Assembly: GCA_017452325.1 (NCBI GenBank)
Contig: JAFTMR010000083.1
Location: 1-46,975 of the forward strand
Source of the DNA: Phascolarctobacterium sp.
GTDB taxonomy: Bacteria > Bacillota > Negativicutes > Acidaminococcales > Acidaminococcaceae
Reading direction: 5' to 3'
Length of the DNA stretch: 46,975 bases
The notes below the pieces were generated by a model, which searched no databases, had not been told where the DNA came from, and saw only the letters and a list, made by a program, of their open reading frames with translations. Both the position numbers and the translations under genes were made by a program. Of this stretch, positions 24,990-34,358 are shown one piece after another. Position 1 is the stretch's first letter. Every line of letters starts with the position of its first letter.

Positions 24990-26348
24990 TTAGCGTTGAG
25001 CAAGCTCCATTACTAAATCTTTAAAGCGTTGCCCCCGCTCGGGGTAATTTTTGAACATGTCATAGGACGAGCACGCAGGAGAAAGCAGTACAACCTGTGG
25101 AGCAACTGCCACGTTATAAGCACGCTCCACCGCATCTTCAAAACTGCTGGCAATCTGGATATTCTCTACGCCACAAGCAAGAGCAGCTTCGTTGAAACGC
25201 TCCTTCGCGTTTCCCAAAAGTATCAGTAAATCCGTCTTTTCCTTAACGACTTCCATCATAGGCTCCAGCTCCGTCATCTTGTCGTAGCCACCAGCCAGTA
25301 AAATAACATGTCCATTTTTAAAAGCTTGTAATGCTTTAATTGCAGAATCTGTATTGGTAGCCTTGGAATCGTTGTAATACTTCACACCCTTAATGGTAGT
25401 AACGTATTCCAAGCGATGCTCCACCGCCCTAAAATTACGCAATACTTCTGCCATATCTGCAATGGATACGCCTGCAAAATAACCGCAGGCAATAGCAGCC
25501 AAAATATTTTCTTCATTATGACCGCCAAAAAGATGCACATCATCTACAGCGCAGACGATGCTTTCTACATCATTCCATTTTACCACAAAATTATTATCTT
25601 GTATAAAAACACCCTGTTCTAACGGGAAAATTCTGCTAAAGAAACAAATTTGCCCCTTGCTTTCCTTAGCCCAAGAGCGTACTTCTTCATCATCATAATT
25701 CAAAATCGTCACTTGCTCTGCAGTTTGTTGGGTAAAGATGCGCTTCTTCGCCGCCCCATAGGCTTCCATAGTATAGTGACGCTCTAAATGGTCAGGAGTT
25801 AAATTTAAAACAACAGCAATGTCAGGCGCAAAACTAACTACCTTTTCCAATTGGAAACTGGAAAGCTCTGCCGCCAGCCACGCTCCATCATTCAAAGGTT
25901 CTACTTCTTTGCTCAAGGCAAAGCCAATATTACCACCTACTGCGGAAGGCACAGGCAACTTCTTGAACATTTCTCCTACGATACTGGTGGTAGTAGTCTT
26001 ACCATTTGTTCCGGTAATAGCAGCAATGTGACCACCATAATTACGGTAGGCAAGCTCTACTTCGCTGATTACCTCCACCCCGTTCTGCTCTGCCAAGAGC
26101 ACATTTTCGTTATCGCATGGCACTCCCGGAGAAAGCACCAAAAGCTCGGCAGAGCCGAGCAGTTTAGCAAAGCCACCACAGACTAAAGCGCCACCATTGA
26201 CAGCCAAGGTCTGCTGCAGTTCATTTGGAATTGTACATTCACTATCATTATATAAGAACACCTGCCGTCCATGCTTGGCAAGCACTTCGGCAGCTCCACG
26301 CCCGCTTACGCCGGCACCGTACACAATAACAGACTTTCCAACAGTCAC
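24990..26348 (-). CDS. murD: UDP-N-acetylmuramoylalanine--D-glutamate ligase
   Basis: 452 residues, GTG start. Mur-ligase marks: VIVYGAGVSGRGAAEVL, AAITGTNGKTTTTSIVGEM (P-loop), AELSSFQLEKV, VVLNLTPDHLERHY, NDSKATNTDSAIKAL and ILLAGGYDK. It adds D-Glu to UDP-MurNAc-L-Ala. Spaced 19 bases from mraY. Confidence 0.97.
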   Translation of the reverse strand: MTVGKSVIVYGAGVSGRGAAEVLAKHGRQVFLYNDSECTIPNELQQTLAVNGGALVCGGFAKLLGSAELLVLSPGVPCDNENVLLAEQNGVEVISEVELAYRNYGGHIAAITGTNGKTTTTSIVGEMFKKLPVPSAVGGNIGFALSKEVEPLNDGAWLAAELSSFQLEKVVSFAPDIAVVLNLTPDHLERHYTMEAYGAAKKRIFTQQTAEQVTILNYDDEEVRSWAKESKGQICFFSRIFPLEQGVFIQDNNFVVKWNDVESIVCAVDDVHLFGGHNEENILAAIACGYFAGVSIADMAEVLRNFRAVEHRLEYVTTIKGVKYYNDSKATNTDSAIKALQAFKNGHVILLAGGYDKMTELEPMMEVVKEKTDLLILLGNAKERFNEAALACGVENIQIASSFEDAVERAYNVAVAPQVVLLSPACSSYDMFKNYPERGQRFKDLVMELAQR

Positions 26349-26367
26349 GCTAATGCGCCCCCTAAAT

Positions 26368-27342
26368 TTAGTTTAAACCCAAGCGATACAATCGCATCAA
26401 GAAAAGCCCAAAGGCAACCAAGGACAATGCCACGCTTGCACCGGTGAACACCGCTACAACCTTGGTTTCGCGCCAACCACCTAATTCAAAATGATGGTGC
26501 AAAGGACTCATACGGAAAATTCGCTTACCACCGCTAAGACGGAAGTAGGTTACTTGTATAATTACGGAAGCAGCTTCTGCTACATACACACCGCCTAAAA
26601 TTACTAACAGTAATTCAGTATTGGTCAAAAGTGCCAACGCAGCTACGCCACCACCCAAGGCAAGAGAACCGGTATCACCCATGAACACCTTTGCCGGATA
26701 GCGGTTAAAGAGCAAAAAGCCCAAGCAAGCACCAGTCATAGCATAGGCAAAGCCACCTAAGCCATTAGCACCTAAAGTTATAAAGCCATAAGTCAAAGTT
26801 ACAGGAATGGTTACGCTAGCAGCCAAACCATCCAAACCATCAGTCAAGTTTACCGCATTAGTAGTACCCACCAAAAGCAGGAACGCCAACACATAATAGC
26901 CCCAGCCTAAATCAACAATAATATCCACACCGGGAACCCAGACAGTAGTGCTACGGATGTAATGCTCTGCATAATAAACGTAAGCACCAGCCAAAGCAAA
27001 CTGCATCAAAAACTTTTGGATAGCAGTCAAACCAAGGTTACGTTTCATAACAACCTTGATGTAGTCATCAATGAAGCCAATCAAACCATGACCTAAAAGC
27101 AGAACCAAGGCAATGATTACCTGCGGAGTAATATCCCCCCAGATTACCAAGGACACCAGGATAGCAGTGATAATCATAATACCACCCATGGTAGGAGTGC
27201 CACTTTTCTTTTGGTGACTTTCAGGACCACAGCCACGAATACTTTGACCAAATTTAATTCTATGTAAGAAAGGAATCAAGAACGGTCCCATTACTGCGCA
27301 CACAGCAAAGGCCGTAACTAAAATCAGTAGTTCAGAACTCAT
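26368..27342 (-). CDS. mraY: Phospho-N-acetylmuramoyl-pentapeptide-transferase
   Basis: 324 residues from the ATG at 27342 (GGGGGAA upstream). Polytopic membrane enzyme with KKSGTPTMGGIMII, FIDDYIKVVMKRNLGLTA, the Asp-rich NLTDGLDGLA, GDTGSLALGGGVAALAL and the C-terminal HHHFELGGWRETKVV. It transfers phospho-MurNAc-pentapeptide to undecaprenyl phosphate, giving lipid I. Confidence 0.97.
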   Translation of the reverse strand: MSSELLILVTAFAVCAVMGPFLIPFLHRIKFGQSIRGCGPESHQKKSGTPTMGGIMIITAILVSLVIWGDITPQVIIALVLLLGHGLIGFIDDYIKVVMKRNLGLTAIQKFLMQFALAGAYVYYAEHYIRSTTVWVPGVDIIVDLGWGYYVLAFLLLVGTTNAVNLTDGLDGLAASVTIPVTLTYGFITLGANGLGGFAYAMTGACLGFLLFNRYPAKVFMGDTGSLALGGGVAALALLTNTELLLVILGGVYVAEAASVIIQVTYFRLSGGKRIFRMSPLHHHFELGGWRETKVVAVFTGASVALSLVAFGLFLMRLYRLGLN

Positions 27343-27362
27343 TACCAGTTCCCCCAATAAAT

Positions 27363-28730
27363 TTATTTAAACAGCTCCAGCATCTTATCTACTTGCATGG
27401 AGCGAGAGCCTTTCAGCAAAATAATGTCGCCTGCGTTAGCAATGGTACGCAGTACATTGGCAGCCTCATGTCTATCAGCGCAGTGCTGTGCATTACCGCC
27501 CAACTTCTTCGCTTCATCACTGATATACGCCGCCTCGTTACCATAGGTAAGAATAAAGTCAGTGCCATTTTCCACTACCCATCTGCCTACGCGACGGTGA
27601 CCATCTTCGGAGATTGCCCCCAACTCCAACATATCTGCCAACACAGCAATAGTGCGAGAGTTTTTCGCTGCTTTCTTAGCTTCTGCCAAAGTTTTCAGCG
27701 CGGCTTCCATAGAGGCAGGACTTGCATTGTACGCATCGTTAATAAAAGTGATATCGCCAATGTAAATAATCTCTTGACGGCTACCGGTCAAACGAGCAGT
27801 TGCCAAAGCCTTAGCGCTCTCTTCCATAGTAACGCCATAGCAAGCAGCACCGGCGATTGCACTCAATGCGTTGTAAACATTATGCTCGCCAATCAATTGC
27901 AGCTTAACCTGTACCTTATTGCCAGTAGCTTTCTCAGTACAGGTAAAGGTAGTACCTAAACCGGTAGTAACAATATCGCTACCACAATAGTCACAAGCTT
28001 CACTCAAACCGAAGAACACCACTTTCGCCTTGGTCTTGTCAGCCGCAGCAACAACGTATTCATTATCACCATTCAACACAGCAAAGCCATCGGCAGGTAA
28101 ATCTTCTACAATTTCGCCTTTAGCTTTGCCGATATTTTCCATACTGCCAAGCAGTTCCATATGGGTTTCGCCAACATTGGAAATCAGACCGCTGTCAGGC
28201 TCTGCAATTTGGCACAACTCTGCAATCTGTCCCAAACCACGCATACCCATTTCCACAACGGCAATGTCGGTTTCATCGGTAATATTCAATAAAGTTTTGG
28301 GCAAGCCAATTTCATTATTAAAGTTACCTTGAGTTTTTACTACATTATATTTAGCACCCAAGCAAGCAGCCAGCAAATCCTTGGTGGAAGTCTTACCATT
28401 GGAACCGGTAATAGCAAACACTTTCAAATTGGCAAAGCTTCTGCGGTAAGCACGAGCAATTTCCTGAAAAGCCTTCAAGGTATCAGCAACCTTGAACACC
28501 GCAACACCTTCCGGCAAGCCTGTAACATCTTTGGAAACAAGCACCCCGGTTGCGCCTAGCTCCACTGCCTTTACACAGTAGTTGTGTCCATCAAAATTTT
28601 CTCCGCTAAAAGCAACAAACAGTTCCCCCGCTTGTACGGTGCGGGAATCAGTAGTCAAACCGGTAAACTCAATATTTTCGCCTGTGTATTCTGCATTGGT
28701 TGCGCTAACAATCAATTTAGCATCAATCAT
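27363..28730 (-). CDS. murF: UDP-N-acetylmuramoyl-tripeptide--D-alanyl-D-alanine ligase
   Basis: 455 residues. GLTTDSRTVQAGELFVAFSG (uridine-nucleotide site), FAITGSNGKTSTKDLLAACL (P-loop), VVEMGMRGLGQI, ISNVGETHMELLGS and INDAYNASPASMEAAL, then ILLKGSRSMQVDKM. It adds D-Ala-D-Ala from Ddl. Start overlaps the murE stop (TAATG), indicating translational coupling. Confidence 0.97.
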   Translation of the reverse strand: MIDAKLIVSATNAEYTGENIEFTGLTTDSRTVQAGELFVAFSGENFDGHNYCVKAVELGATGVLVSKDVTGLPEGVAVFKVADTLKAFQEIARAYRRSFANLKVFAITGSNGKTSTKDLLAACLGAKYNVVKTQGNFNNEIGLPKTLLNITDETDIAVVEMGMRGLGQIAELCQIAEPDSGLISNVGETHMELLGSMENIGKAKGEIVEDLPADGFAVLNGDNEYVVAAADKTKAKVVFFGLSEACDYCGSDIVTTGLGTTFTCTEKATGNKVQVKLQLIGEHNVYNALSAIAGAACYGVTMEESAKALATARLTGSRQEIIYIGDITFINDAYNASPASMEAALKTLAEAKKAAKNSRTIAVLADMLELGAISEDGHRRVGRWVVENGTDFILTYGNEAAYISDEAKKLGGNAQHCADRHEAANVLRTIANAGDIILLKGSRSMQVDKMLELFK

Positions 28731-30223
28731 TATTTACCACTCCAATATTCCAAAACCACTTCTCTATCATCAAAATGAATGGTTCTGTCTTTTAAAATTT
28801 GGTAATTTTCGTGACCTTTACCTGCCAACATAATTACGTCATCAGGTTCTGCATTGGCTAAAGCGTATTCAATAGCTTCACGCCTATCGCTAATACGGTA
28901 TACCTCCTTACCTACTGGCACGTCTTGCAAAGCAGTAAAGATTTCATCAATAATTGCTTCCGGGTCTTCAGTACGCGGGTTGTCAGAAGTAACGACAACT
29001 TTATCTGCCAACTCCAAAGCAATACCACCCATAATGGGACGCTTTTTATTATCGCGGTCACCACCGCAACCAAAGATTGCCCACAATTTATCCTTAGTAA
29101 TACTGCGTGCAGTTTTCAGTACATTATCCAAACCATCGGGAGTATGTGCGTAGTCAACAATTACGGTATAGGGTTGACCTGCTTCTACTAATTGGAAGCG
29201 ACCGGGAACCCCATCAAAACCATTTAGTACGTCGCAGATGATTTCTTTATCCACCTTTTCAGCAAGCAGACAAGCAACTGCGCTCATTACATTGTAAACA
29301 TTAAACTCACCGGTAATTTTTAAATTCAAGTCCATCTCGCCAACGAGAGTATGTAAATTCAGTTGCATTTCCTTAGCCTGCACGTTGAAAGAGATAGGAT
29401 AAATATCGTTGTCACGACCTTTACCGTAGGTTAAGCAGTTGACCTTAGTGCGAGCCTTGATAATTTCACTGCTTGCATCATCCATATTGAACACCGCATT
29501 CTTGTTAGACTTCGCACCATTAGCCAAGCCTTCAAAAAGCAAGCTTTTAGCATCGCGGTAATTGTCCAATGTTTTGTGGAAATCCAAATGGTCTTGGGTA
29601 ATGTTAGTCAAAACTGCACAGTCGTATTCACATCCAGCTACGCGGTTCAGCACCAAGGCATGACTGGAAACCTCCATAACCACGTAATCACAGCCTGCAC
29701 ACTTCATTGCATACAAAGCCTTTTGCAAATCCACCACGTCAGGAGTGGTGTTGTGTGCTTCAGTAACTTCATCCTCAATCATAATATTGATAGTGCCAAT
29801 CAATCCCACCTTGTAACCTGCACGACGCAAAACAGTGCGGATAATGTTGGTGGTAGTGGTCTTACCGTTGGTTCCGGTAATGCCAAGCATACGCATACTC
29901 TTGCCAGGATAATCATAAAAATAAGGAACTATAGCTTCCATGGCCTTGCGAGTATCAGGAACAACAAGCAGAGTTACGCCAACAGGAATTTCTTCAGGAA
30001 CATCCTCCACCACTGCGGCAACAGCACCCTTTTCCACTGCCATTTGTAAAAACTTGTGACCATCAACGGTAGCGCCCTTCAAGCAAATGAATAAGCTGCC
30101 TTCCTTCACCACGCGGGAATCAGCAGTAATATCAGTAATAATTTTATCATCAGCGCCCAGAACTTTTACTTGGCGCACTTCTTCAATTAGTTTATCAATA
30201 ATCAAGGTTAATTGTTTTTGCAT
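28730..30223 (-). CDS. murE: UDP-MurNAc-tripeptide synthetase, probably meso-diaminopimelate-adding
   Basis: 497 residues from the ATG at 30223 (GGAGGTAATGTT upstream). ADSRVVKEGSLFICLKG, LGITGTNGKTTTTNIIRT (P-loop), NTTPDVVDLQKAL, VMEVSSHALVLNRV, LTNITQDHLDFHKT and VDYAHTPDGLDNVLK. DNPRTEDP near the C-terminus is the DNPR motif that marks DAP-adding MurE, so the stem peptide probably carries diaminopimelate. It has its own promoter and leader hairpin, separating it from ftsL; ftsI is missing in front of it. Confidence 0.96.
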   Translation of the reverse strand: MQKQLTLIIDKLIEEVRQVKVLGADDKIITDITADSRVVKEGSLFICLKGATVDGHKFLQMAVEKGAVAAVVEDVPEEIPVGVTLLVVPDTRKAMEAIVPYFYDYPGKSMRMLGITGTNGKTTTTNIIRTVLRRAGYKVGLIGTINIMIEDEVTEAHNTTPDVVDLQKALYAMKCAGCDYVVMEVSSHALVLNRVAGCEYDCAVLTNITQDHLDFHKTLDNYRDAKSLLFEGLANGAKSNKNAVFNMDDASSEIIKARTKVNCLTYGKGRDNDIYPISFNVQAKEMQLNLHTLVGEMDLNLKITGEFNVYNVMSAVACLLAEKVDKEIICDVLNGFDGVPGRFQLVEAGQPYTVIVDYAHTPDGLDNVLKTARSITKDKLWAIFGCGGDRDNKKRPIMGGIALELADKVVVTSDNPRTEDPEAIIDEIFTALQDVPVGKEVYRISDRREAIEYALANAEPDDVIMLAGKGHENYQILKDRTIHFDDREVVLEYWSGK

Positions 30224-30244
30224 AACATTACCTCCAAAAGTGAA

Positions 30245-30292
30245 AGAGCAGCCAAAAGGCTGCCTCTCTAAAATCTTATAAAAATTATACCA
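30245..30292 (-). promoter_or_regulatory. Internal promoter and leader hairpin before murE
   Basis: Minus strand TGGTATAAT (TATAAT is the complement of 30284-30289) is an extended -10 promoter. About 20 bases on, AGAGGCAGCC-TTTT-GGCTGCTCT forms a stable stem (30245-30268) followed by a weak U-rich stretch and the murE ribosome site. The hairpin could be a partial terminator or a 5' stabiliser. Confidence 0.6.
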
Positions 30293-30315
30293 CAAAGACC
30301 GCTAAAAGGCTACGC

Positions 30316-30720
30316 TTATTTACTTGCTAAGACAGCGGGACTATGAGAATTTTTCGCCACACCTGCTTTAACATAAATATTGCTACGCGCCACGCTCATT
30401 CCTAACTCTCTTTCTGCATAGCGGATGATTCGCCCGGGACCTTTAAGCTGCTCTACTTCAATTTTTAATTCGTTATTCTTGTTTATAAGTTGTGTTTCTT
30501 GACGCTGCAGAGCAATAATTTCATTACCATAATGTACCATATCAGCACTACGACATACGGAATACATATAAGTTGCCAAAACCATCGCAACCACAACCAT
30601 CATACGTCTACGCAAAAGCTTATGCTTGTCAGCCTTTTTCTGCTGCTGGCGTATAGTAACCTCTTCAATTGTGTACTGCTGCTCTTGCCAAGTAGCATTA
30701 TCTAAATTTCTTGCTAACAT
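30316..30720 (-). CDS. ftsL: FtsL-like cell division protein
   Basis: 134 residues, one membrane segment (MMVVVAMVLATYMYSVC) after a basic cytoplasmic head (KADKHKLLRRR), then a coiled coil (NEIIALQRQETQLINKNNELKIEVEQL) and the FtsL/DivIC-like ending PGRIIRYAERELGM. This architecture and the place after rsmH fit FtsL, the partner of DivIC/FtsB and FtsQ in activating septal synthesis. Sequence conservation in the family is low, so the call rests on shape and position. The expected next gene, ftsI, is absent. Confidence 0.88.
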   Translation of the reverse strand: MLARNLDNATWQEQQYTIEEVTIRQQQKKADKHKLLRRRMMVVVAMVLATYMYSVCRSADMVHYGNEIIALQRQETQLINKNNELKIEVEQLKGPGRIIRYAERELGMSVARSNIYVKAGVAKNSHSPAVLASK

Positions 30721-30744
30721 TTACTTTCACGTACCCTTAAACTT

Positions 30745-31677
30745 CTAAATCTTAATTGCATATCTTAATCTTGCACTTCTTGAACGAGGGTTTTCTTCAA
30801 CTTCCTCTTTACTAGGAGTAATGTTACCCACCTTTTTCAGAAGCGGCTTCTTACCGCACACGCACACAGGTAATTGGGGCGGGCAGGTGCAGCCTTTCGC
30901 CAATTTAGCAAAGGTCTGCTTAATAATTCTATCTTCCAAGGAATGGAAGGTAATTACACCAATACGACCACCGCTCTTTAACCTTTCCACCGCGGTAATC
31001 ATAGTCTTTTCTAAAATTCCCAACTCATTGTTTACTTCAATACGAATTGCCTGAAAAGTTCTCTTAGCAGGATGGGGTCCATCAATGCGTGCTCCCTTGG
31101 GAATCGCCTTCTTGATGATATCCACCAGCTGATAAGTTGTAGTTATAGGAGCAATTTTACGTTCATTAACAATGAACTGAGCAATACGTTTACTCCAACG
31201 TTCTTCGCCATATTTATAAATAAGCTCTGCTAGCTCATCTTCTTTGTAATTATTGACTATATATTCAGCATCTAAGGCAGCATCCTTGTTCATACGCATA
31301 TCCAAGGGTCCGTCGTGCATATAGGAAAAACCACGTTCCGGGGTATCCAACTGATAACTGGAAACACCTAAATCAAAAAAGATACCGTCAATTTCTTCAA
31401 TGCCCATGCTATCTAAAATATCTGCAAAATTTTCGAAATTACTTTTCGCAACGGCGGTCTTACAGGTGAACTTATCTAACAACCGTTCACTTGCAGCAGC
31501 GATAGCATCATCATCTTGGTCAATACCTAAGAGCAAGCCGTCCTCTTCCAATTGGGAAGCAAAGCCCCTACTGTGACCAGCACCACCCATGGTGCAATCC
31601 ACATAGATACCGTTTTTATCTGTAATCAGAAAGTCTACGCTTTCATTGAATAGAATACTTACATGTTTAAATTCCAT
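30745..31677 (-). CDS. rsmH: 16S rRNA (cytosine1402-N4)-methyltransferase RsmH
   Basis: 310 residues. [29 protein letters not shown] (SAM-binding), [55 protein letters not shown] and [16 protein letters not shown] are all MraW/RsmH motifs. It sits 15 bases after mraZ and 24 before ftsL, the standard order. Confidence 0.97.
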   Translation of the reverse strand: MEFKHVSILFNESVDFLITDKNGIYVDCTMGGAGHSRGFASQLEEDGLLLGIDQDDDAIAAASERLLDKFTCKTAVAKSNFENFADILDSMGIEEIDGIFFDLGVSSYQLDTPERGFSYMHDGPLDMRMNKDAALDAEYIVNNYKEDELAELIYKYGEERWSKRIAQFIVNERKIAPITTTYQLVDIIKKAIPKGARIDGPHPAKRTFQAIRIEVNNELGILEKTMITAVERLKSGGRIGVITFHSLEDRIIKQTFAKLAKGCTCPPQLPVCVCGKKPLLKKVGNITPSKEEVEENPRSRSARLRYAIKI

Positions 31678-31692
31678 TTATGTAACCGCCTA

Positions 31693-32124
31693 TTAAACAC
31701 CTAAATCTGCCAGTTGTTCTGCCAAGTCGTTAACATCTTCAGCACTTTCTTCATTATAAGCTGCCCACTTAGCAGCATCCCAAATTTCTGCTCTGCTGCC
31801 TACACCAACAATAATGGCATTTTTGTCCAAGCCAGCGTGTGCACGTAGGTTTGCTGGTATAAGCACCCTACCTTGTTTGTCACACTCACCTTCGCATGCA
31901 CCACCAAAGAGGAAACGGGTAAAGTCGCGAGCAGTTTTACGGCTCATAGGCAAGGAAGCCAACTTAGCTTCCAAAGTATGCCATTGCTCCATATCGTAAA
32001 CAAACAAGCAACCATCAAGGCCTTTTGTAATAATAAACTTGTTACCTAAACTTTCGCGGAGTTTAGCAGGCATAGCAAGACGCCCTTTAATGTCTAAGGT
32101 ATGTTCATATTCACCTAATAACAT
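31693..32124 (-). CDS. mraZ: MraZ transcriptional regulator of the division cluster
   Basis: 143 residues with two SpoVT/AbrB-like halves: LGEYEHTLDIKGRLAMPAKL...ITKGLDGCLFVY and RFLFGGACEGECDKQGRVLIPANLRAHA. MraZ forms a ring and binds direct repeats in its own promoter. Three such repeats lie at 32133-32160, directly upstream of the ATG. It leads the mraZ-rsmH-ftsL transcript. Confidence 0.97.
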   Translation of the reverse strand: MLLGEYEHTLDIKGRLAMPAKLRESLGNKFIITKGLDGCLFVYDMEQWHTLEAKLASLPMSRKTARDFTRFLFGGACEGECDKQGRVLIPANLRAHAGLDKNAIIVGVGSRAEIWDAAKWAAYNEESAEDVNDLAEQLADLGV

Positions 32125-32132
32125 CTTAGCGC

Positions 32133-32160
32133 CCCCTTTTCACCACTTTACACCACTTTT
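32133..32160 (-). promoter_or_regulatory. Predicted MraZ operator: three 10-bp direct repeats
   Basis: On the minus strand AAAAGTGGTG, TAAAGTGGTG and AAAAGGGGG follow each other with 10-bp spacing, between the -10 box and the mraZ start. MraZ boxes in other bacteria are G-rich direct repeats of the same period (TGGG-type in E. coli, AAAGTG-type in mycoplasmas), so autorepression is likely. Confidence 0.75.
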
Positions 32161-32164
32161 CTCC

Positions 32165-32193
32165 ATTATACAGACTTTTTTTCAAAAAAACAA
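32165..32193 (-). promoter_or_regulatory. Promoter of mraZ-rsmH-ftsL
   Basis: Minus strand TTGTTT (complement of 32188-32193), 17 bp, TATAAT (complement of 32165-32170); the predicted MraZ repeats lie immediately downstream, over the transcription start. Confidence 0.7.
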
Positions 32194-32265
32194 TAGTCCA
32201 TTTTTAGATTATGGTAAAAAACCGTCCTGTGGTTTAAAAAAATTTGTGAATTTTTGTCAAGAAAA

Positions 32266-32294
32266 TTGGCAAGCCTGCCAGGAAATGCTATAAT
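32266..32294 (+). promoter_or_regulatory. Promoter of the DUF1858 gene
   Basis: TTGGCA, 17 bp, TATAAT with TGC in front (extended -10). A near-consensus, probably strong promoter, divergent from mraZ. Confidence 0.8.
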
Positions 32295-32339
32295 ACTACA
32301 AGGAAATAAAACCAATACATTACAAAGGAGTTTTGCATT

Positions 32340-32540
32340 ATGATTACTAAAGACACCGGCATCATTGAAGCCGTACAAAATCATCCTGAAATTTTGCAAG
32401 TTTTTGCTGAATATGGTCTGGGCTGTGTAGGCTGCATGGCTGCTCGCTTCGAAACCTTGGAACAAGGCGCTGCTGCTCATGGCATCGACATCGAAGCATT
32501 GGTTGCAGACTTGAACAAAGCAATCGCTGACAACAAATAA
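32340..32540 (+). CDS. DUF1858 small CxxC protein
   Basis: 66 residues: MITKDTGIIEAVQNHPEILQ, then FAEYGLGCVGCMAARFETLE with a CxxC pair, then a helix to the end. This is the DUF1858 fold (hybrid-cluster-associated, disulfide-containing helical domain) as a stand-alone protein. The CVGC pair may be redox-active or bind metal. Function not known. It has a strong promoter, an RBS (AAAGGAG) and its own terminator, suggesting high, independent expression. It is common in anaerobes (established for the family). Confidence 0.9.
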   Translation: MITKDTGIIEAVQNHPEILQVFAEYGLGCVGCMAARFETLEQGAAAHGIDIEALVADLNKAIADNK

Positions 32541-32567
32541 TTCTTGCAAAGACTATTTGAACAACAA

Positions 32568-32596
32568 AACGGACAGGCAATGCCTGTCCGTTTTTT
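32568..32596. terminator. Bidirectional terminator between DUF1858 and DUF2130 genes
   Basis: AACGGACAGGCA and TGCCTGTCCGTT form a perfect stem followed by TTTTTT on the plus strand; it also serves the convergent minus-strand gene less well. Confidence 0.9.
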
Positions 32597-32612
32597 ATTA
32601 TAAAGAAACACC

Positions 32613-33908
32613 TTACTCTTCAATTTTCTTCTGTGCTTCTAACTCCGCAAACTTCGCCTGCATAGTAGGATTGTTACGGGTGAGCCGTTTAATACTTAAA
32701 TCCTCTGCCTTGTTATTTGCCAAACGCAAATTATTTTCAGAAGAAAGTAAAGCCTCCTTGGTTTTTTGCAGATGATCAATGGTCTTGTCAATCTCCTCAA
32801 TTGCTTTTTTGAACTTCTCACTGGCCAAACGATAATTACGAGAAAACTTTTCCTTAAACTCATTCATATCTGCTTCAAAATGAGAGATATCAATATTTTG
32901 GTTCTTGATAGTTGCTAATTCCTTTTGGTATTGCAAAGAATTCAACGCCGCATTACGGAGCAAGGTAATCATGGGAATAAAGAATTGCGGACGAATAACG
33001 TACATTTTAGGATAACGATAGGACACATCCACAATACCATTATTATAAAGCTCATTATCTGCTTCCAATAAAGAAACCAACACTGCATATTCACAGTTTT
33101 TTTCTTTCCTATCTTTGTCTAATTCTTTTAGGAAGTCCTCATTTTTATGCTTAGTAGAAGTTTCGTCAGCCTCATTTTTCATTTCGAACATTATGGAAAT
33201 AAATTCTGTACCTTCATTGTCATACTCACGAAAGATAAAATCCCCCTTGCTACCACTTCTAGCATCATTATCTTTTTCGAAATACGCATTTTGAAAAGCT
33301 GTAGCACGCAACTTATTAAACTCTATTAAGCAATGCTGCTCCAAGCTTTCACCAATCATTTTAGTAGATTGTCGCGCCTTAAAATCCTTGTAGTAGGCAA
33401 TTTGCTCATCCTTAGAACGTAGCTTCTCTTCATAGCCATCCTTGATGGACTGCTCTCGAATCTTATTTTCTTTTTCGTTGGCTTCGATTTGGTTAGTTAA
33501 ACGCAAAAGTTCCTGATTCTTCGCCGCTAGTACCTTCTCATTTTTAAATACAACTTCACTTATCGCAAGCCTTTTCTCCATCTCATAAGCGGTAAGACGT
33601 GCTTGCAGAGCAGTAATCTCTTTTTCTTTAACAGCAACCGCTTCATTTATTGTCAATTTATTATTCTGAGCATTAGCATTAATTTGTGCCTTTAATTCTG
33701 CAATCTCTGCATCCTTGATGCTTATTGCATTCTTAATTGCCAATTGTCTATCTTTTTCTAAGGTTTGTAAATGGGCTTTGAATTGTGCTTCACGTTCGTA
33801 AACTTCCTTTTGAAATTCTCTATCACGAATTTGCTTCACAATAGCAGCATATCCAGATTCATCAACCTGGAACACCTCTCCACACTTAGGACACTTAATC
33901 TCCTGCAT
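32613..33908 (-). CDS. DUF2130 coiled-coil/nuclease-like protein
   Basis: 431 residues. It opens with a zinc-ribbon-like [15 protein letters not shown] (only one CxxC), followed by about 150 residues of charged coiled coil ([36 protein letters not shown]). The core domain has [38 protein letters not shown] and [13 protein letters not shown]: an E...D...ExK pattern like PD-(D/E)XK nucleases. A second coiled coil ends the protein. DUF2130 proteins are widespread in gut bacteria; activity unproven. It is monocistronic. Confidence 0.88.
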   Translation of the reverse strand: MQEIKCPKCGEVFQVDESGYAAIVKQIRDREFQKEVYEREAQFKAHLQTLEKDRQLAIKNAISIKDAEIAELKAQINANAQNNKLTINEAVAVKEKEITALQARLTAYEMEKRLAISEVVFKNEKVLAAKNQELLRLTNQIEANEKENKIREQSIKDGYEEKLRSKDEQIAYYKDFKARQSTKMIGESLEQHCLIEFNKLRATAFQNAYFEKDNDARSGSKGDFIFREYDNEGTEFISIMFEMKNEADETSTKHKNEDFLKELDKDRKEKNCEYAVLVSLLEADNELYNNGIVDVSYRYPKMYVIRPQFFIPMITLLRNAALNSLQYQKELATIKNQNIDISHFEADMNEFKEKFSRNYRLASEKFKKAIEEIDKTIDHLQKTKEALLSSENNLRLANNKAEDLSIKRLTRNNPTMQAKFAELEAQKKIEE

Positions 33909-34206
33909 TATTTGTCTCCTTCCAAAATTAGTCTCTATAATCCAAACAAAAGATTTTAATGATTATATATTAACGTAAAGCTTAGGAATGCTCAACTAAA
34001 AATTTTAAAACCGAATGATGTCCCATTATCAAAATACTCTACTTATCTTTTCCCTTTTGCTTACAATTTATATTGTTTTCTCAGTAAAAACTCTGGACAT
34101 TTATTTTACATATTGTCTGAAGCTGTATTTATTCATGTTCATTTCTCTCTTCATATCAGCAACTATGAAAATAATATTCACCCTATAACTTTACATAGAC
34201 CTAACA

Positions 34207-34255
34207 AAAGCGGAAGTTTATTTTTTAATTTTTTTAGAAATTACTTCCGCTTTTT
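34207..34255. terminator. Terminator-like hairpin in the DUF2130-nifU gap
   Basis: AAAGCGGAAGT pairs with ACTTCCGCTTT over a 25-nt AT-rich loop and is followed by TTTCTTT on the plus strand. No gene in the window obviously uses it. Confidence 0.55.
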
Positions 34256-34313
34256 CTTTCCCACATAAAGTTATATCACGAGAGACAAATCAATCACGCG
34301 AAACAACATAAAA

Positions 34314-34342
34314 ATCCCCGCTAACTAATCGTCAACGGGGAT
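34314..34342 (-). terminator. Terminator after nifU
   Basis: Minus strand ATCCCCGTTG...TAGCGGGGAT followed by TTTT. Confidence 0.85.
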
Positions 34343-34358
34343 CTATCTGCCACAAGAG

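Larger units (their letters stand above)
33909..34358. other. 450-bp gap between DUF2130 gene and nifU
   Basis: Very AT-rich. It holds a likely promoter region for the DUF2130 gene at its left, a terminator-like hairpin at 34207-34255 and the nifU terminator at 34314-34342. No ORF or RNA gene was recognised in the remainder (about 33990-34200). Confidence 0.6.
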
